A stretch of 43,401 nt of DNA from positions 11,116 through 54,516 of the forward strand of contig JAFFTF010000011.1 of the NCBI GenBank assembly GCA_022803075.1. The letters run 5' to 3'. Numbering within the stretch: the first letter of the stretch is position 1; each line of letters begins with the position of its first letter. A program made the position numbers and the translations under genes. Positions 25,652 through 34,293 of the stretch are shown here, one piece after another. This DNA comes from Micrococcales bacterium 31B (GTDB lineage: Bacteria; Actinomycetota; Actinomycetes; Actinomycetales; Dermabacteraceae). The notes beneath the pieces were generated by a model, which searched no databases, was not told the DNA's origin, and worked only from the letters and a program-made list of their open reading frames with translations.

Positions 25652-26608
25652 ATGAAAACCCGCCACACCCAGTTCCGTCGCCTGGTCGCAAGCGCCGTCG
25701 CCTGCACACTCGCGGGCGCTGCGCTGACCGCGTGCAGCTCCCTCTCCGGGGCCACCGCAACCGGCTCCACCGTCGCCGCCACGCAGCGGGCCGACCCCAC
25801 CGATTCCGCCAGCGGGTCGGACGCCCCCGACCCCACTACCAGCCCCGAGGCCAGCGGCAGCGACCCCAGGAACGACAGCCCCGAGGCGTCCGGCACAGAC
25901 GCGGAACTCGACCAGGGCACCAGAGCCAGCGACCCTGCCGACGAGCCCACCGGGGCGTCCGCCACGAGCTCTGCAGCCGCGGGCGAGCCCGGCCCGATTC
26001 CCACGATGGCGCCCAACCCGGGGTCCTCGTGGACCCCGCCCGCTCCCACCGCGGACGACGCCGAGCTCGTGGCAGACTTCAGGAAATTTGGCTACGAGGT
26101 GCGTTATCAAGACCCTGCGACGTTCCCGAAACCGGCTGCGCCACCTGAGCGCCCGTATCTCGCGCCCACGGGCTTTGAGAACACGCCCAGGGCGGCCCGC
26201 GACATCGCGTTGTACTACTTTGAGGCTTACAACTACTTCATCAACAGCGGTGACTATTCGCCGCTCGCGGCCGCCACTGCCACGACGTGCACCAGCTGCA
26301 ATGAGTTGACCATGATTCAGCGAACGGCCGCGAGCGACCCAACCGGCTTCTCGCTGGCGTCGCGCTTTGTGGTGGGCTACCCGGAGGCGACGCTTCGCAG
26401 TGACGGTGGGTACGACATGCGGATGGAGGTCATGCTCCCGAACATCCGTACGTACCACGTGAACAAGTCGCTGGTGGTGACCGCTCCCAAGCGACATCTC
26501 ATGTTCAACCTTGTGGTCGGCTGGTCTGACGAGGGCCACTTCATCGTCTACGACGTGCAGGCAGAGGACTATACGACCGCTGTCAGCGGGGGCGGAGGCA
26601 CGGCGTGA
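25652..26608 (+). CDS. Secreted lipoprotein, DUF6318-like
   Basis: 318 residues. Signal peptide with positively charged start (MKTRHTQFRRL) and lipobox LTAC (Cys28), then a ~110-residue Ser/Thr/Asp/Pro-rich linker, then a folded C-terminal domain with the pattern TGFENTPRAARDIALYYFEAYNYFINSGDYSPLAA and a CTSC pair. That pattern is typical of the actinobacterial DUF6318 lipoproteins, function unknown. Strong GAGGAGG precedes the ATG. Anchored outside the membrane; the linker probably spans the wall. Confidence 0.75.
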   Translation: MKTRHTQFRRLVASAVACTLAGAALTACSSLSGATATGSTVAATQRADPTDSASGSDAPDPTTSPEASGSDPRNDSPEASGTDAELDQGTRASDPADEPTGASATSSAAAGEPGPIPTMAPNPGSSWTPPAPTADDAELVADFRKFGYEVRYQDPATFPKPAAPPERPYLAPTGFENTPRAARDIALYYFEAYNYFINSGDYSPLAAATATTCTSCNELTMIQRTAASDPTGFSLASRFVVGYPEATLRSDGGYDMRMEVMLPNIRTYHVNKSLVVTAPKRHLMFNLVVGWSDEGHFIVYDVQAEDYTTAVSGGGGTA

Positions 26609-26609
26609 G

Positions 26610-26762
26610 GGCGCCGAAGCCCTAGTTCACCGGCGGGCAAGATGGGAGGCGATCACATCGATAGCCGTTCGCGACCAGTGCTGTGAGCAGACCGTACTCG
26701 CGATCCTTCGCGAAGCGAACGCGAACGTTTCGGTTGAGAAAAAACCAGAGTGGTACTTCTAG
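26610..26762 (+). pseudogene. darT: DarT-like toxin, C-terminal remnant only
   Basis: The open frame here ends ...ANVSVEKKPEWYF*, and the preceding stretch EALVHRRARWEAITSIAVRD matches the end of DarT DNA ADP-ribosyltransferases (LVH..W..I..I.V and a final PEWY-type ending). About 50 residues remain and begin right after the neighbouring lipoprotein gene; the catalytic NAD-binding and Glu regions are gone. Followed at 13 bp by the DarG-like gene, the expected order. No start codon of its own. Confidence 0.6.
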
Positions 26763-26775
26763 GAGCGCGAACACA

Positions 26776-27414
26776 ATGATTATTGAATCTCGTGGCAACC
26801 TCCTCAAGGCTCCTGTCGACGCGCTGGTGAACACGGTCAACACCGAGGGTGTAATGGGCCGAGGCATCGCCTTGCAGTTCAAGAAGGCTTTTCCCGCCAT
26901 GTTCAAGAACTATGCGGCGGCGGCCAAGCGGGGTGACCTGGGGTTGGGCCGCATGCATATATGGCCAACCCAAGCTCTGGTCGGGCCTCGATTCATCATC
27001 AACTTCCCGACCAAAGGCCATTGGCGTTCGAAATCTCGCATGAGCGACATCGATAGTGGGCTTTGCGACCTCGTGCGCGTGGTTCGAGACTTGGGTATCA
27101 CCTCAATTGCGATACCACCGCTCGGATGCGGCAACGGCGGCCTGCCGTGGTCCGAAGTAGAGCCACGCATCCACGCAGCCTTCGAATCGTTGAGCGACGT
27201 CGAGGTTCACCTCTACGCCCCTACCGGCACGCCGGATGCGACCGACATGCCCATCAGTTCCGCCAAGCCGCCCCTGACGCCGGGGCGAGCGGCGTTAGTG
27301 GGAATGATCGAGGGCTACACTCGCCAAGCACTCGCTGAACCTTCGCTCATCGAAACTCAGAAGTTGATGTACTTTCTGCAGGTCATCGGGGAGCCCTTGA
27401 AAACGCATGGATAG
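26776..27414 (+). CDS. darG: DarG-like macrodomain antitoxin, truncated
   Basis: 212 residues. The macrodomain is intact: ALVNTVNTEGVMGRGIALQFKKAFP, the active-site region FPTKGHWRSKSRM with its lysine, and IPPLGCGNGGLPW. It would remove ADP-ribose from DNA modified by DarT. The C-terminal domain begins (LIETQKLMYFLQVIGEPLK) but stops after three more residues, where complete DarG continues for about 130 residues. One usual lysine in the MGKGIA loop is Arg. AGGAG precedes the ATG. Since the toxin is lost, this is a relic antitoxin that may still act on DNA ADP-ribosylation. Confidence 0.75.
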   Translation: MIIESRGNLLKAPVDALVNTVNTEGVMGRGIALQFKKAFPAMFKNYAAAAKRGDLGLGRMHIWPTQALVGPRFIINFPTKGHWRSKSRMSDIDSGLCDLVRVVRDLGITSIAIPPLGCGNGGLPWSEVEPRIHAAFESLSDVEVHLYAPTGTPDATDMPISSAKPPLTPGRAALVGMIEGYTRQALAEPSLIETQKLMYFLQVIGEPLKTHG

Positions 27415-27634
27415 GGTGCTCGCGTTGGCCGAAGGATTCGAGTCGGCGTACGGCATGGAACTCCTGGCGACCGTGCATTGGGTCGCGGCAAGGGCACCGC
27501 GCGGAACCAGCGACGCAGACATCGCCGCCAAGGTTGCAGAGTGGTCACCCCGCAAGGCCACGATGATGACCTTAACGCATGTCGATGCTGCCCTCGAAAC
27601 GCTCCGCGCACATTCGCTGGTAGTCGGAGCCTGA
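27407..27634 (+). pseudogene. C-terminal fragment of DarG in another frame
   Basis: Reads DRVLALAEGFESAYGMELLATVHWVAARA..., the conserved end of DarG, overlapping the darG stop by 8 bp in a different frame. About 70 residues between EPLK and DRVL seen in complete DarG are absent, so an internal deletion with frame change split the gene. Confidence 0.6.
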
Positions 27635-27689
27635 GCCGCAGGGCGGCCACGCTGGGCGCAACCCGCCCCGCAACCGCCCCGCAACCCTC

Positions 27690-29108
27690 CTAAAACTGCG
27701 CCGCGTCGAGCAGTTCTTGCATCGCCTGCAAGAACTTCGCGCCCGCCGCGCCGTCGGCCACGCGGTGGTCAACCGTGAGCCCCACGTCGAGCACGGGCCG
27801 CGTGCGCAGCGACTCGTCGAAGATCACTTCGCGCCGCAGCGTGCCCACCGAAAGGGCCGTGGCCTGCGGCGGAGTCAGCAGCGCATTAAACGACTCCACC
27901 CCAAACCCCCCGAGGTTCGAGACCGAACCGGTCGCGCCAGTCATGTCGTCGGCGTTCAGCGCGCCGTCGCGAGCGCGCGCCGCGAGCGCCTTCACCTCGG
28001 CATCCAGCTCGGCGAGCGGCTTAGCGGCGGCACCGCGCACCACCGGCACCATGAGCCCCGTCGGAGTATCCACCGCCACCGCAACATTCACCTCGGCATT
28101 GCCGCGCACGCCAGCGTCGGTCCACTCGGCATTCAGCCCCTCAAACCGCGTGAGCGCGAGCGCGTACGCCTTCACCACGATCGTGGTCCACGAGGCGCCA
28201 CCCAGGTCGGTCTTGCGCACGCGATTCGTGGCGCTGAGATCGAGCGCCCGCCGCAGCGTAAATTGCGGCACCACGGCGCTCGCGTTCATCAGCCGGTTCA
28301 CGGCCACGCGCGTGCGTCGCTGCTTGGCATCGCCGAGCAGCGGGCGCGGGTCCTCTGGCGCGGGGGGTTGCGCACGCGCCATTTCGGACGCCCCCGTGCC
28401 CCCGTTGCCAGCCACGACACCCGCTGCCAGCGTGGCCAGGGTCGCCTGGGTGGCCGCACCGGGCAACCCAACACCCACCGAGGCCTTGAACGCCGCGACG
28501 ACATCGGCAAGCAGCACCTCGCCGCGCGCGCCGGTCGCCGTCATGCTCGCGAGGTCAAGCCCGAGCTCGCGGGCGAGGGTCCGGGCGAGTGGCATGGCGG
28601 CCACGAATCCCTGCGGAGACACTGACGAGTCGCCGCGCGGGGTGGCGGCGGCCGCGGTGTCGGGGTCGCCCGCGGTGGCGGTCACGGCGGCGGGGTCGGC
28701 CACATCAGCCACGTCACCCGGGCCACCCGGAGCAGCGGGGTAAGCACCAGACCCAGCCCCCGGAGCGTCCGACCCACCAGACCCCGGCCCACCAGACCCG
28801 CCAGACCCGCCCGACCCAGACCCACCAGACCCACCCGGCCCGAACAGGTCGCCGAGTAGCTCCTCGCTGTCGCTGGTCAGCCACGCGATGGGCTCGCCGA
28901 CGGCCACGACGTCACCGTCGTCGGCGACGAGCCGCGCGAGCACCCCGGCGACGGTGGCCTCGACCTCCATGTCAACCTTGTCGGTGGCGACCTCGCACAC
29001 GACGTCGCCGACGCCCACCTCGTCGCCGGGCTGCTTGTGCCACGCGACCATGGTGCCTTCCTCCATGGTCATCGACATTTTGGGCATCACAATGGCAATC
29101 TCGGCCAT
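27690..29108 (-). CDS. Dihydrolipoamide acyltransferase (E2) of a 2-oxoacid/acetoin-type dehydrogenase complex
   Basis: 472 residues. N-terminal lipoyl domain with the lipoylation site ATDKVDME (Lys44); a Gly/Ser-rich linker (about 95-125); a peripheral E3-binding segment (PLARTLARELGLDLASMTATGARGEVLLADV); and a C-terminal catalytic domain ending in DHRVADG with the active-site His/Asp. It transfers the acyl group from E1 to CoA. Third of three complex genes, start 1 bp after the E1-beta stop with AGGAG upstream. No E3 (lipoamide dehydrogenase) gene is in the window, so E3 is probably shared from elsewhere. Confidence 0.9.
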   Translation of the reverse strand: MAEIAIVMPKMSMTMEEGTMVAWHKQPGDEVGVGDVVCEVATDKVDMEVEATVAGVLARLVADDGDVVAVGEPIAWLTSDSEELLGDLFGPGGSGGSGSGGSGGSGGPGSGGSDAPGAGSGAYPAAPGGPGDVADVADPAAVTATAGDPDTAAAATPRGDSSVSPQGFVAAMPLARTLARELGLDLASMTATGARGEVLLADVVAAFKASVGVGLPGAATQATLATLAAGVVAGNGGTGASEMARAQPPAPEDPRPLLGDAKQRRTRVAVNRLMNASAVVPQFTLRRALDLSATNRVRKTDLGGASWTTIVVKAYALALTRFEGLNAEWTDAGVRGNAEVNVAVAVDTPTGLMVPVVRGAAAKPLAELDAEVKALAARARDGALNADDMTGATGSVSNLGGFGVESFNALLTPPQATALSVGTLRREVIFDESLRTRPVLDVGLTVDHRVADGAAGAKFLQAMQELLDAAQF

Positions 29109-29109
29109 G

Positions 29110-30192
29110 TCAGAACTCCTTCACCAGGTTGCGGGCGGCCGCGACGATGTCTTCGACCTGCGGCACGCAGGCCTTCTCGAGCTTCGGCGCGTACGGTATC
29201 GGCACGTCGAGCCCGCACAGCCGCGTGATCGGAGCGCGCAGATACGCGAACGCGCTCGATTCGGCGAGGCACGCCGACACCTCGGCCATGAAGCCGAGCG
29301 TCTTGACTGCCTCCTGCACGAGCAGCGCGCGGCCCGTCTTGGTCACCGAATCCACGATGGTCTGCGTGTCGAGCGGCTTGATCGTGCGCGGGTCGATCAC
29401 CTCGCAACTGATGCCCTCGGCGGCCAGCACCTCGGCCGCCGCCTCGGCCCGCTGCACCTCGACCGAGGTCGCCACAATCGTGATGTCGTCGCCCACCCGG
29501 CGCACGCGGGCCCGGCCCAGCTCGACGGGCACGAGCGCCTCCGACACGTCAAACGTCTGCTTGTACAGCAGCTTGTGTTCGAGAATCATGACGGGGTTCG
29601 GGTCGTTCAGGGCGGCGTGAAACAGGCTGCGCGCATCGTCCGCGTCGGCGGGCATCACGACCTTCAGCCCCGGAATATGCGCGAACCACGCCTCAAGCGA
29701 CTGCGAGTGCTGGGCCGCAGCCCCCGTGCCCGAGCCGCCCGGAGCGCGGATCACGAGCGGCACGTGCGCCGCCCCGCCCAGCATGAAGTGAATCTTCGCG
29801 GCCTGGTTGGCGATCTGGTCCATGGCCTGCGCCGAGAAATCGGAGAACTGTATCTCCACGATGGGTCGCAGCCCCGCGAGGGCCGCTCCCACCCCGGCGC
29901 CGACGATGCCGAGCTCGCTGATCGTCGTGTCGCGCACGCGCTCCGGGCCGAAGCGGTGAATCAGGTCGCCCGAGACGCCGAACGCGCCGCCGTAGGTGCC
30001 CACGTCCTCGCCCATGAGAAACACGCGGTCGTCGGCGGCCATCGCCTCGGCCATCGCCTCGCGCACGTTTTCTGCGTAGGTGCGTTGGACGCGCGCGCCC
30101 CCCGACCCAGCCACAACACCCGACCCAGCCACAACACCCGACCCAGCCACAACACCCGACCCAGCCACAACACCCGTCTGCATACCGTTCAT
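29110..30192 (-). CDS. Thiamine-dependent dehydrogenase E1 component, beta subunit (AcoB/PdhB-like)
   Basis: 360 residues. Contains the E1-beta signatures [44 protein letters not shown], and the C-terminal transketolase domain. It forms the heterotetrameric E1 with the alpha subunit, which decarboxylates or cleaves a 2-oxo or hydroxyketone substrate on thiamine diphosphate. Its N-terminus is unusual: about 25 extra residues made of GVVAGS repeats, from four 18-bp units. Start ATG 30192 is 8 bp after the E1-alpha stop; ATG 30183 is an alternative. Confidence 0.9.
   Translation of the reverse strand: MNGMQTGVVAGSGVVAGSGVVAGSGVVAGSGGARVQRTYAENVREAMAEAMAADDRVFLMGEDVGTYGGAFGVSGDLIHRFGPERVRDTTISELGIVGAGVGAALAGLRPIVEIQFSDFSAQAMDQIANQAAKIHFMLGGAAHVPLVIRAPGGSGTGAAAQHSQSLEAWFAHIPGLKVVMPADADDARSLFHAALNDPNPVMILEHKLLYKQTFDVSEALVPVELGRARVRRVGDDITIVATSVEVQRAEAAAEVLAAEGISCEVIDPRTIKPLDTQTIVDSVTKTGRALLVQEAVKTLGFMAEVSACLAESSAFAYLRAPITRLCGLDVPIPYAPKLEKACVPQVEDIVAAARNLVKEF
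30102..30173 (-). repeat. Four 18-bp tandem repeats at the 5' end of E1-beta
   Basis: CCGACCCAGCCACAACAC repeated at 30102, 30120, 30138 and 30156 without change; encodes GVVAGS units on the minus strand. In frame. Confidence 0.95.
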
Positions 30193-30200
30193 CCCAGCCC

Positions 30201-31175
30201 CTAGTTCGTCATGGCCGTGGCGTACACGGCGTCGAGTAGTCCGTCGACCGTGGCATCGGGCGCCGCGGCGGCCTCCCGCACGGAGGCACGAATCGCGTCA
30301 CGCGCCGCGGCCCTCACCTCGATCACCTCGGCCTCGGTGGCCGAGCCCGAGTCGATGGCGCGCGCCTCGAACGCGGCGATGGGGTCGCGCCCACGCCACT
30401 CCTCAATCTCCTCGCGCGTGCGATACAGGTTCTTGTCGCTCTTCGAGTGGCCCTTCCAGCGGTAGGTCAGCGCCTCGATGAACGTGGGCCCCTCCCCCGC
30501 TCGCGCCCGCTCGACGGCCGCCGCGACCCCGTCGTACACCTCTTCGAGATTATTGCCGTCGACGGTCACTCCGGGCATTCCGTAGCCCGCTCCCTTCTCC
30601 GAGAGCTGCTTGACGCGAAACGCCTTCTCGCTCGACATCGACATGCCGTACTTGTTGTTCTCGCAGATAAACACCACGGGCAGCGCCCACATCGACGCGA
30701 GCGTCAGCGCCTCGTGCCACGCACCCTCGCCGACCGCGCCGTCGCCGTGAAAGCACACGGTCACCCGGCCATCGCCGGTGATCGACGAGGCCAGCGCGCT
30801 GCCCGCCGCGATGGGCAGTCCGCCCGCGACGATGCCGTTCGCACCGAGGTTGCCCGTGGCCACGTCGGCAATGTGCATCGAGCCGCCGCGGCCCTTGCAG
30901 TACCCCGTCTCTTTCGCGAGCAGCTCGGCCATCATGCGGGTGAGGTCGGCGCCGCGCGCCACGCAGTGCCCGTGACCGCGGTGGGTCGACGTGATGTAGT
31001 CGCCGTCGCGCAGCGCGAGGCACGCGCCCGTGGGCACGGCCTCCTGGCCGATCGAGAGGTGCATCGTGCCGTGCATGAGTCCGCGCGCGAACAGGTCGTC
31101 CACGGCCTCCTCAAACAGGCGAATCTCCCACATCGTGCGCAACGCGCCGAGGCTTACCGCTTTATCGAAAATCAT
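30201..31175 (-). CDS. Thiamine-dependent dehydrogenase E1 component, alpha subunit (AcoA/PdhA-like)
   Basis: 324 residues. The thiamine diphosphate/Mg motif [31 protein letters not shown] is intact, as are [32 protein letters not shown] (substrate-side His) and the phosphorylation-loop region KGRGGSMH. The compact length fits bacterial acetoin or branched-chain-type E1-alpha rather than the long homodimeric pyruvate E1. The loop and context favour an acetoin/hydroxyketone-type substrate, but sequence alone cannot decide between acetoin, pyruvate and branched 2-oxoacids. AAAGG precedes the ATG. 24 bp after the oxidoreductase stop, same transcription unit. Confidence 0.9.
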   Translation of the reverse strand: MIFDKAVSLGALRTMWEIRLFEEAVDDLFARGLMHGTMHLSIGQEAVPTGACLALRDGDYITSTHRGHGHCVARGADLTRMMAELLAKETGYCKGRGGSMHIADVATGNLGANGIVAGGLPIAAGSALASSITGDGRVTVCFHGDGAVGEGAWHEALTLASMWALPVVFICENNKYGMSMSSEKAFRVKQLSEKGAGYGMPGVTVDGNNLEEVYDGVAAAVERARAGEGPTFIEALTYRWKGHSKSDKNLYRTREEIEEWRGRDPIAAFEARAIDSGSATEAEVIEVRAAARDAIRASVREAAAAPDATVDGLLDAVYATAMTN

Positions 31176-31199
31176 GCTGGTGCCTTTCTGTCGGGCGCG

Positions 31200-32510
31200 T
31201 TAGAGCGATTCGAGTCCGCGCTGCGGCAGGGCGCCCGAGCGCAGCATCGCGGCCTGCAGTCGGCGCAACGCCACGATGGGCCGCACGGGGTCGAGCTGCA
31301 CGTCATCGAACGACACTCGCGAGCCCGCCGCGACATCGCGGGTCAACACGGTGCCGCCCGTGAGGCCGATGGGCAGGGCATGCTCGGCGGCGGCGTCCTC
31401 GGCGCTCATGGTGAACCCGTGCACCATGGAGCCGCCGATGCCGTCGATCTTTTCGCCGGCCTTGAGGTCACGTTTAGCAACCGCCGTGACTTCTGCGGTC
31501 CACGAGATCGGCGCGAACGACGCCTCGCGGTCGAGCACCGCCTCGAAGATCGACAGGGGTGCCTCCACCGAGGCGAGGTGATACGGCCGGTACAGCGAGT
31601 AGAACGGGCCCGTGCCGAGGCGCAGGTAGTCGAGCTCTTCGGTGACCACGTCGTGCGTCGACTTGGCGATCACGAACACGCCCGGTGCCACGTCGCCCGT
31701 GCAGTAGTCGACCACGCCCGCGGCGGGCAGCGCGCCGCCGTCGGCGACGGGAATCATGTCGGCGGCAAGCGTCGCCACGCTCGACGCGGGGCCCACGAAC
31801 CCGGGCTGCGAGACTTTCAGCCCCGTCGCGTTGCACAGCGCCGCCATCTCAATCATGGTCTTGGTGCCGTCCACGAAAGAGCACAGCATCTTGGGGTTCA
31901 TGTGCTTCGCCTTGGCCTCTTCCACGAGGTCATCGGGGGTATCGGTGGGCCGCAGCGGATTGTTCTTGCCCTTGCCGGCGGTCACCACCTCAAGGCCGAG
32001 GTCGAGCGCGTATTCGATGAGCTTCAGGCATTCGGCGGGTTCGTCGCCGCGGCACACGGTGTAGATCGCTCCCGTCGCGCGAGCCGTCTCGGCGAGCAGC
32101 AGGCCCACCGTCACATCGGCCTCGACCGTCATCAACGCGACATCCTTGCCCTTCAGCAGGGCCGCGTACGCGACCGACGCGGCGACGTCGGGCACGCCCG
32201 AGACCTCCACGATGATGTCGACGGGCAGCTCGGTGAGGGCGATGCCGTCGTTCACGACGACCGACTGCCCGGCCAGAATGGCGGCCGCGAGGTCCCCCTC
32301 GGCCAGGGGGGCGTCGATGCCAGCGTGGCGCAGGGCGTCCACGGCCCGATCGAGCGCAATGTCGGCGACGGCCGACATGTGTAAGCCGGGTATGCGCGCG
32401 ATCTGGGCAATGAAGCCGCGGCCCATCTGGCCCGCGCCGACGAGGCCCACGCGTACGGGCGCGCCGGTGGCCTTTTCGCGCTCTTGGAGGCGCTTGATGT
32501 TGGTGGTCAT
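31200..32510 (-). CDS. NAD(P)-dependent oxidoreductase with SAF domain (homoserine dehydrogenase-like)
   Basis: 436 residues. N-terminal Rossmann fold VGLVGAGQMGRGFIAQI, a central catalytic part with AGKGKNNPLRPTD and CSFVDGTKTMIEMAALCNATG, and a C-terminal SAF-like segment (KAGEKIDGIGG...AEHALPIGLTGGTVLTRDVAAGS). Proteins of this build are related to homoserine dehydrogenase but sit in sugar/polyol operons; the substrate is not established. Located between PTS genes and the E1/E2 complex, in the position where the sorbitol-6-phosphate dehydrogenase would be expected. Inference: oxidises the phosphorylated polyol or an intermediate. Start overlaps gutM (ATGA). Confidence 0.8.
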   Translation of the reverse strand: MTTNIKRLQEREKATGAPVRVGLVGAGQMGRGFIAQIARIPGLHMSAVADIALDRAVDALRHAGIDAPLAEGDLAAAILAGQSVVVNDGIALTELPVDIIVEVSGVPDVAASVAYAALLKGKDVALMTVEADVTVGLLLAETARATGAIYTVCRGDEPAECLKLIEYALDLGLEVVTAGKGKNNPLRPTDTPDDLVEEAKAKHMNPKMLCSFVDGTKTMIEMAALCNATGLKVSQPGFVGPASSVATLAADMIPVADGGALPAAGVVDYCTGDVAPGVFVIAKSTHDVVTEELDYLRLGTGPFYSLYRPYHLASVEAPLSIFEAVLDREASFAPISWTAEVTAVAKRDLKAGEKIDGIGGSMVHGFTMSAEDAAAEHALPIGLTGGTVLTRDVAAGSRVSFDDVQLDPVRPIVALRRLQAAMLRSGALPQRGLESL

Positions 32511-32878
32511 GATCGTCCCTTGGGTAGCAGTGCGAGGGCCTCGGTGACGGCCTTTCGCGTGTGGGTAGAGGTGGAGCGCACGCCAGCGTCGGCGAGGTTG
32601 CCAAGGAGGTACGGGGCGTCCTTAAAGCGCGCGAAATTGGTGGAACCCTGCATTTCGCGGGCGTCGATGATGCGTCGGGCGCGGCGGTCGACCACGAGGA
32701 CGACCACGGAGCCGCGCAGCCAGCCCTTGCCGCGGCCGCTCACGAGCGAGAGCTGCGGGCCGGAGTGCTGCCCCGAGAGGTCCCGCACGACGGCCTGGTA
32801 GGCGCGCTGCTGCTGAAACGACAGGTATGCCATCAAGAGCAGCGCCCCGACCAACAGGGCGACGTATTGCCAGCTCAT
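32507..32878 (-). CDS. gutM: Glucitol operon activator GutM
   Basis: 123 residues: one N-terminal membrane segment (YVALLVGALLLMAYLSF) and a basic cytoplasmic domain with the GutM pattern GRGKGWLRGSVVVLVVDRRARRIIDAREMQG. In E. coli, GutM (SrlM) activates the glucitol operon; here it may signal or aid the PTS. ATGA overlap with both neighbours. Confidence 0.87.
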   Translation of the reverse strand: MSWQYVALLVGALLLMAYLSFQQQRAYQAVVRDLSGQHSGPQLSLVSGRGKGWLRGSVVVLVVDRRARRIIDAREMQGSTNFARFKDAPYLLGNLADAGVRSTSTHTRKAVTEALALLPKGRS

Positions 32879-33234
32879 GACGCGCTCCTCAGGCTCATCT
32901 GGTCGCCGACGGCGGGCACTTTCAGCGTTCCGGTGGCCTTAATGGCGCCGGGCAGCAGGTTCTGCTCGGGCTGGTTCACGTAGATGACCACGTGGCCCAG
33001 CTCGTTGAGGTTCTTCTCGGCGAGCTCGCCGACCTCGTCGAACACGACCTGCGAATCGCCGAGCGTGAATGTGTCGCCCACGCGCGGGGCGGCCGTGGCC
33101 GGCTCGCCGCGATGCACGATGGCGATCTCGGCCAAGACGTCGGGCACGGGCTCTCCGAAGAGGATGTACACCCCCGCGTCGAACATCATGGAGGCGTCGG
33201 TGCCGATGGTGGTGATGGTGCTGTTCCAGTACAT
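32875..33234 (-). CDS. srlB: PTS glucitol/sorbitol-family EIIA
   Basis: 119 residues. Start is ATG 33234 (MYWNSTITTIG); an upstream extension of the frame overlaps the IIBC gene and is not coding. The phosphorylation region AIVHRGE and the pattern FTLGDSQVVFDEVGELAEKNLNELGH are characteristic of SrlB. It passes phosphate from HPr to EIIB. Its stop overlaps gutM. Confidence 0.88.
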   Translation of the reverse strand: MYWNSTITTIGTDASMMFDAGVYILFGEPVPDVLAEIAIVHRGEPATAAPRVGDTFTLGDSQVVFDEVGELAEKNLNELGHVVIYVNQPEQNLLPGAIKATGTLKVPAVGDQMSLRSAS

Positions 33235-33244
33235 GAGCGGCTTT

Positions 33245-34291
33245 CTAGATGGCGACGAGCGGGCTCGCGGCGAACGCGATGATGACCGCGAGCGGTGATG
33301 TGATGAGGCGCGAGAACAACACGGCGGGCGTGCCGACCTCGACGGTTTCGGGTTTGGCTTCGCCGAGCGAGAGACCCACGGGAATAAAGTCGCAGCCGAC
33401 CTGGCCGTTGATCGCGAACAGGGTGGGCAGGGCGTACTGCACGGGCAGGGCACCCGTGGCGATCTGCGTGCCCATGAGCGTGCCGACCACCTGGGCGATC
33501 GCGGCGCCGGGGCCGAGAATCGGCGAGAGAATCGGGATCGCGGTGATCAGGCCGAGCACGAGCAGGCCCACAGGGTTGGAGGCGAGGGGCTGCACGCCGC
33601 GCGCGATCCATTCGGAGACGCCCGTGTACTGCACGATGCCGATCAGCAGCGACACGTACGCCATGAACGGCAGGATCGTCTGCAGGGTCAGCTGAATGGC
33701 CTGGCGGCCCGAGCTGAGCAGCGTGTTAATGAAGTAGCCGATCGCGGTGCCGAACCGCACCACGAACGAGCTCATGACGGCCATGGCACCCTTGTTGCCC
33801 ATCGCCTCGGCGGTGAGCTGCATGCGCTCGCCCGCGTTGGGGCGCTTCGCGCCACGTGCGGACGCTCCTGCCCCCGTGCCAGCGCCGGCCGCGCTGGGTG
33901 TCGGGGCGGGGGCGTCCGACCCCTCATGGAGGGCGACCTGATCGACGCCCACGGCGGAGACGAAGAGTTCTTCGGTGATGAACTGCGCGAGCGGGCCGGA
34001 GGGTTCGCCCGGGTAGACGTCGACGGTGTTGATCCCCTTGCGGGGGTAGACGCCGATGCGGGCGGTGCCGCCGCAGTTGATGACGGCGCACAGCACGCGG
34101 GCGTCGTCCATGTGGTTGGTGAAGCCGTCGACGGCCTCGCAGCCGGTGAGTTCGGCGATCTTCGCGGCGACGGGGTGGATGCCGCCGCCGGTCACGGAGA
34201 GCACGACGTTTTTCTCGTCGGTGGGTGCGAGCACGAGGCCCTTGCCCCAGCCGCCGCCACCGCGGCGCACGAATACGGTTTGGTAGGTCAT
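33245..34291 (-). CDS. srlE: PTS glucitol/sorbitol-family EIIBC
   Basis: 348 residues from ATG 34291 (MTYQTVFVRRGGGGWGKG); the frame extends upstream but only inside srlA. The B domain contains the phosphorylated Cys in AVINCGGTARIGVYPRKG; a Pro/Ala/Gly linker (about 146-175) leads to a C-terminal membrane part with several segments and GPGAAIAQVVGTLMG. Slightly longer than the E. coli protein because of that linker, which carries a relative of the dispersed GC-rich word. Starts 2 bp after srlA. Confidence 0.88.
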   Translation of the reverse strand: MTYQTVFVRRGGGGWGKGLVLAPTDEKNVVLSVTGGGIHPVAAKIAELTGCEAVDGFTNHMDDARVLCAVINCGGTARIGVYPRKGINTVDVYPGEPSGPLAQFITEELFVSAVGVDQVALHEGSDAPAPTPSAAGAGTGAGASARGAKRPNAGERMQLTAEAMGNKGAMAVMSSFVVRFGTAIGYFINTLLSSGRQAIQLTLQTILPFMAYVSLLIGIVQYTGVSEWIARGVQPLASNPVGLLVLGLITAIPILSPILGPGAAIAQVVGTLMGTQIATGALPVQYALPTLFAINGQVGCDFIPVGLSLGEAKPETVEVGTPAVLFSRLITSPLAVIIAFAASPLVAI

Positions 34292-34293
34292 GG

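Noticed and set aside
30447-32384. 645-codon plus-strand frame opposite E1-alpha and the oxidoreductase
   Set aside because: His/Arg-rich shadow; both genes on the other strand are clearly conserved.
32875-33453. Longer start for the PTS EIIA gene
   Set aside because: The first 73 codons are Ser/Arg/Pro-rich and antiparallel to nothing but overlap the EIIBC gene out of frame; MYWNST at 33234 matches EIIA N-termini.
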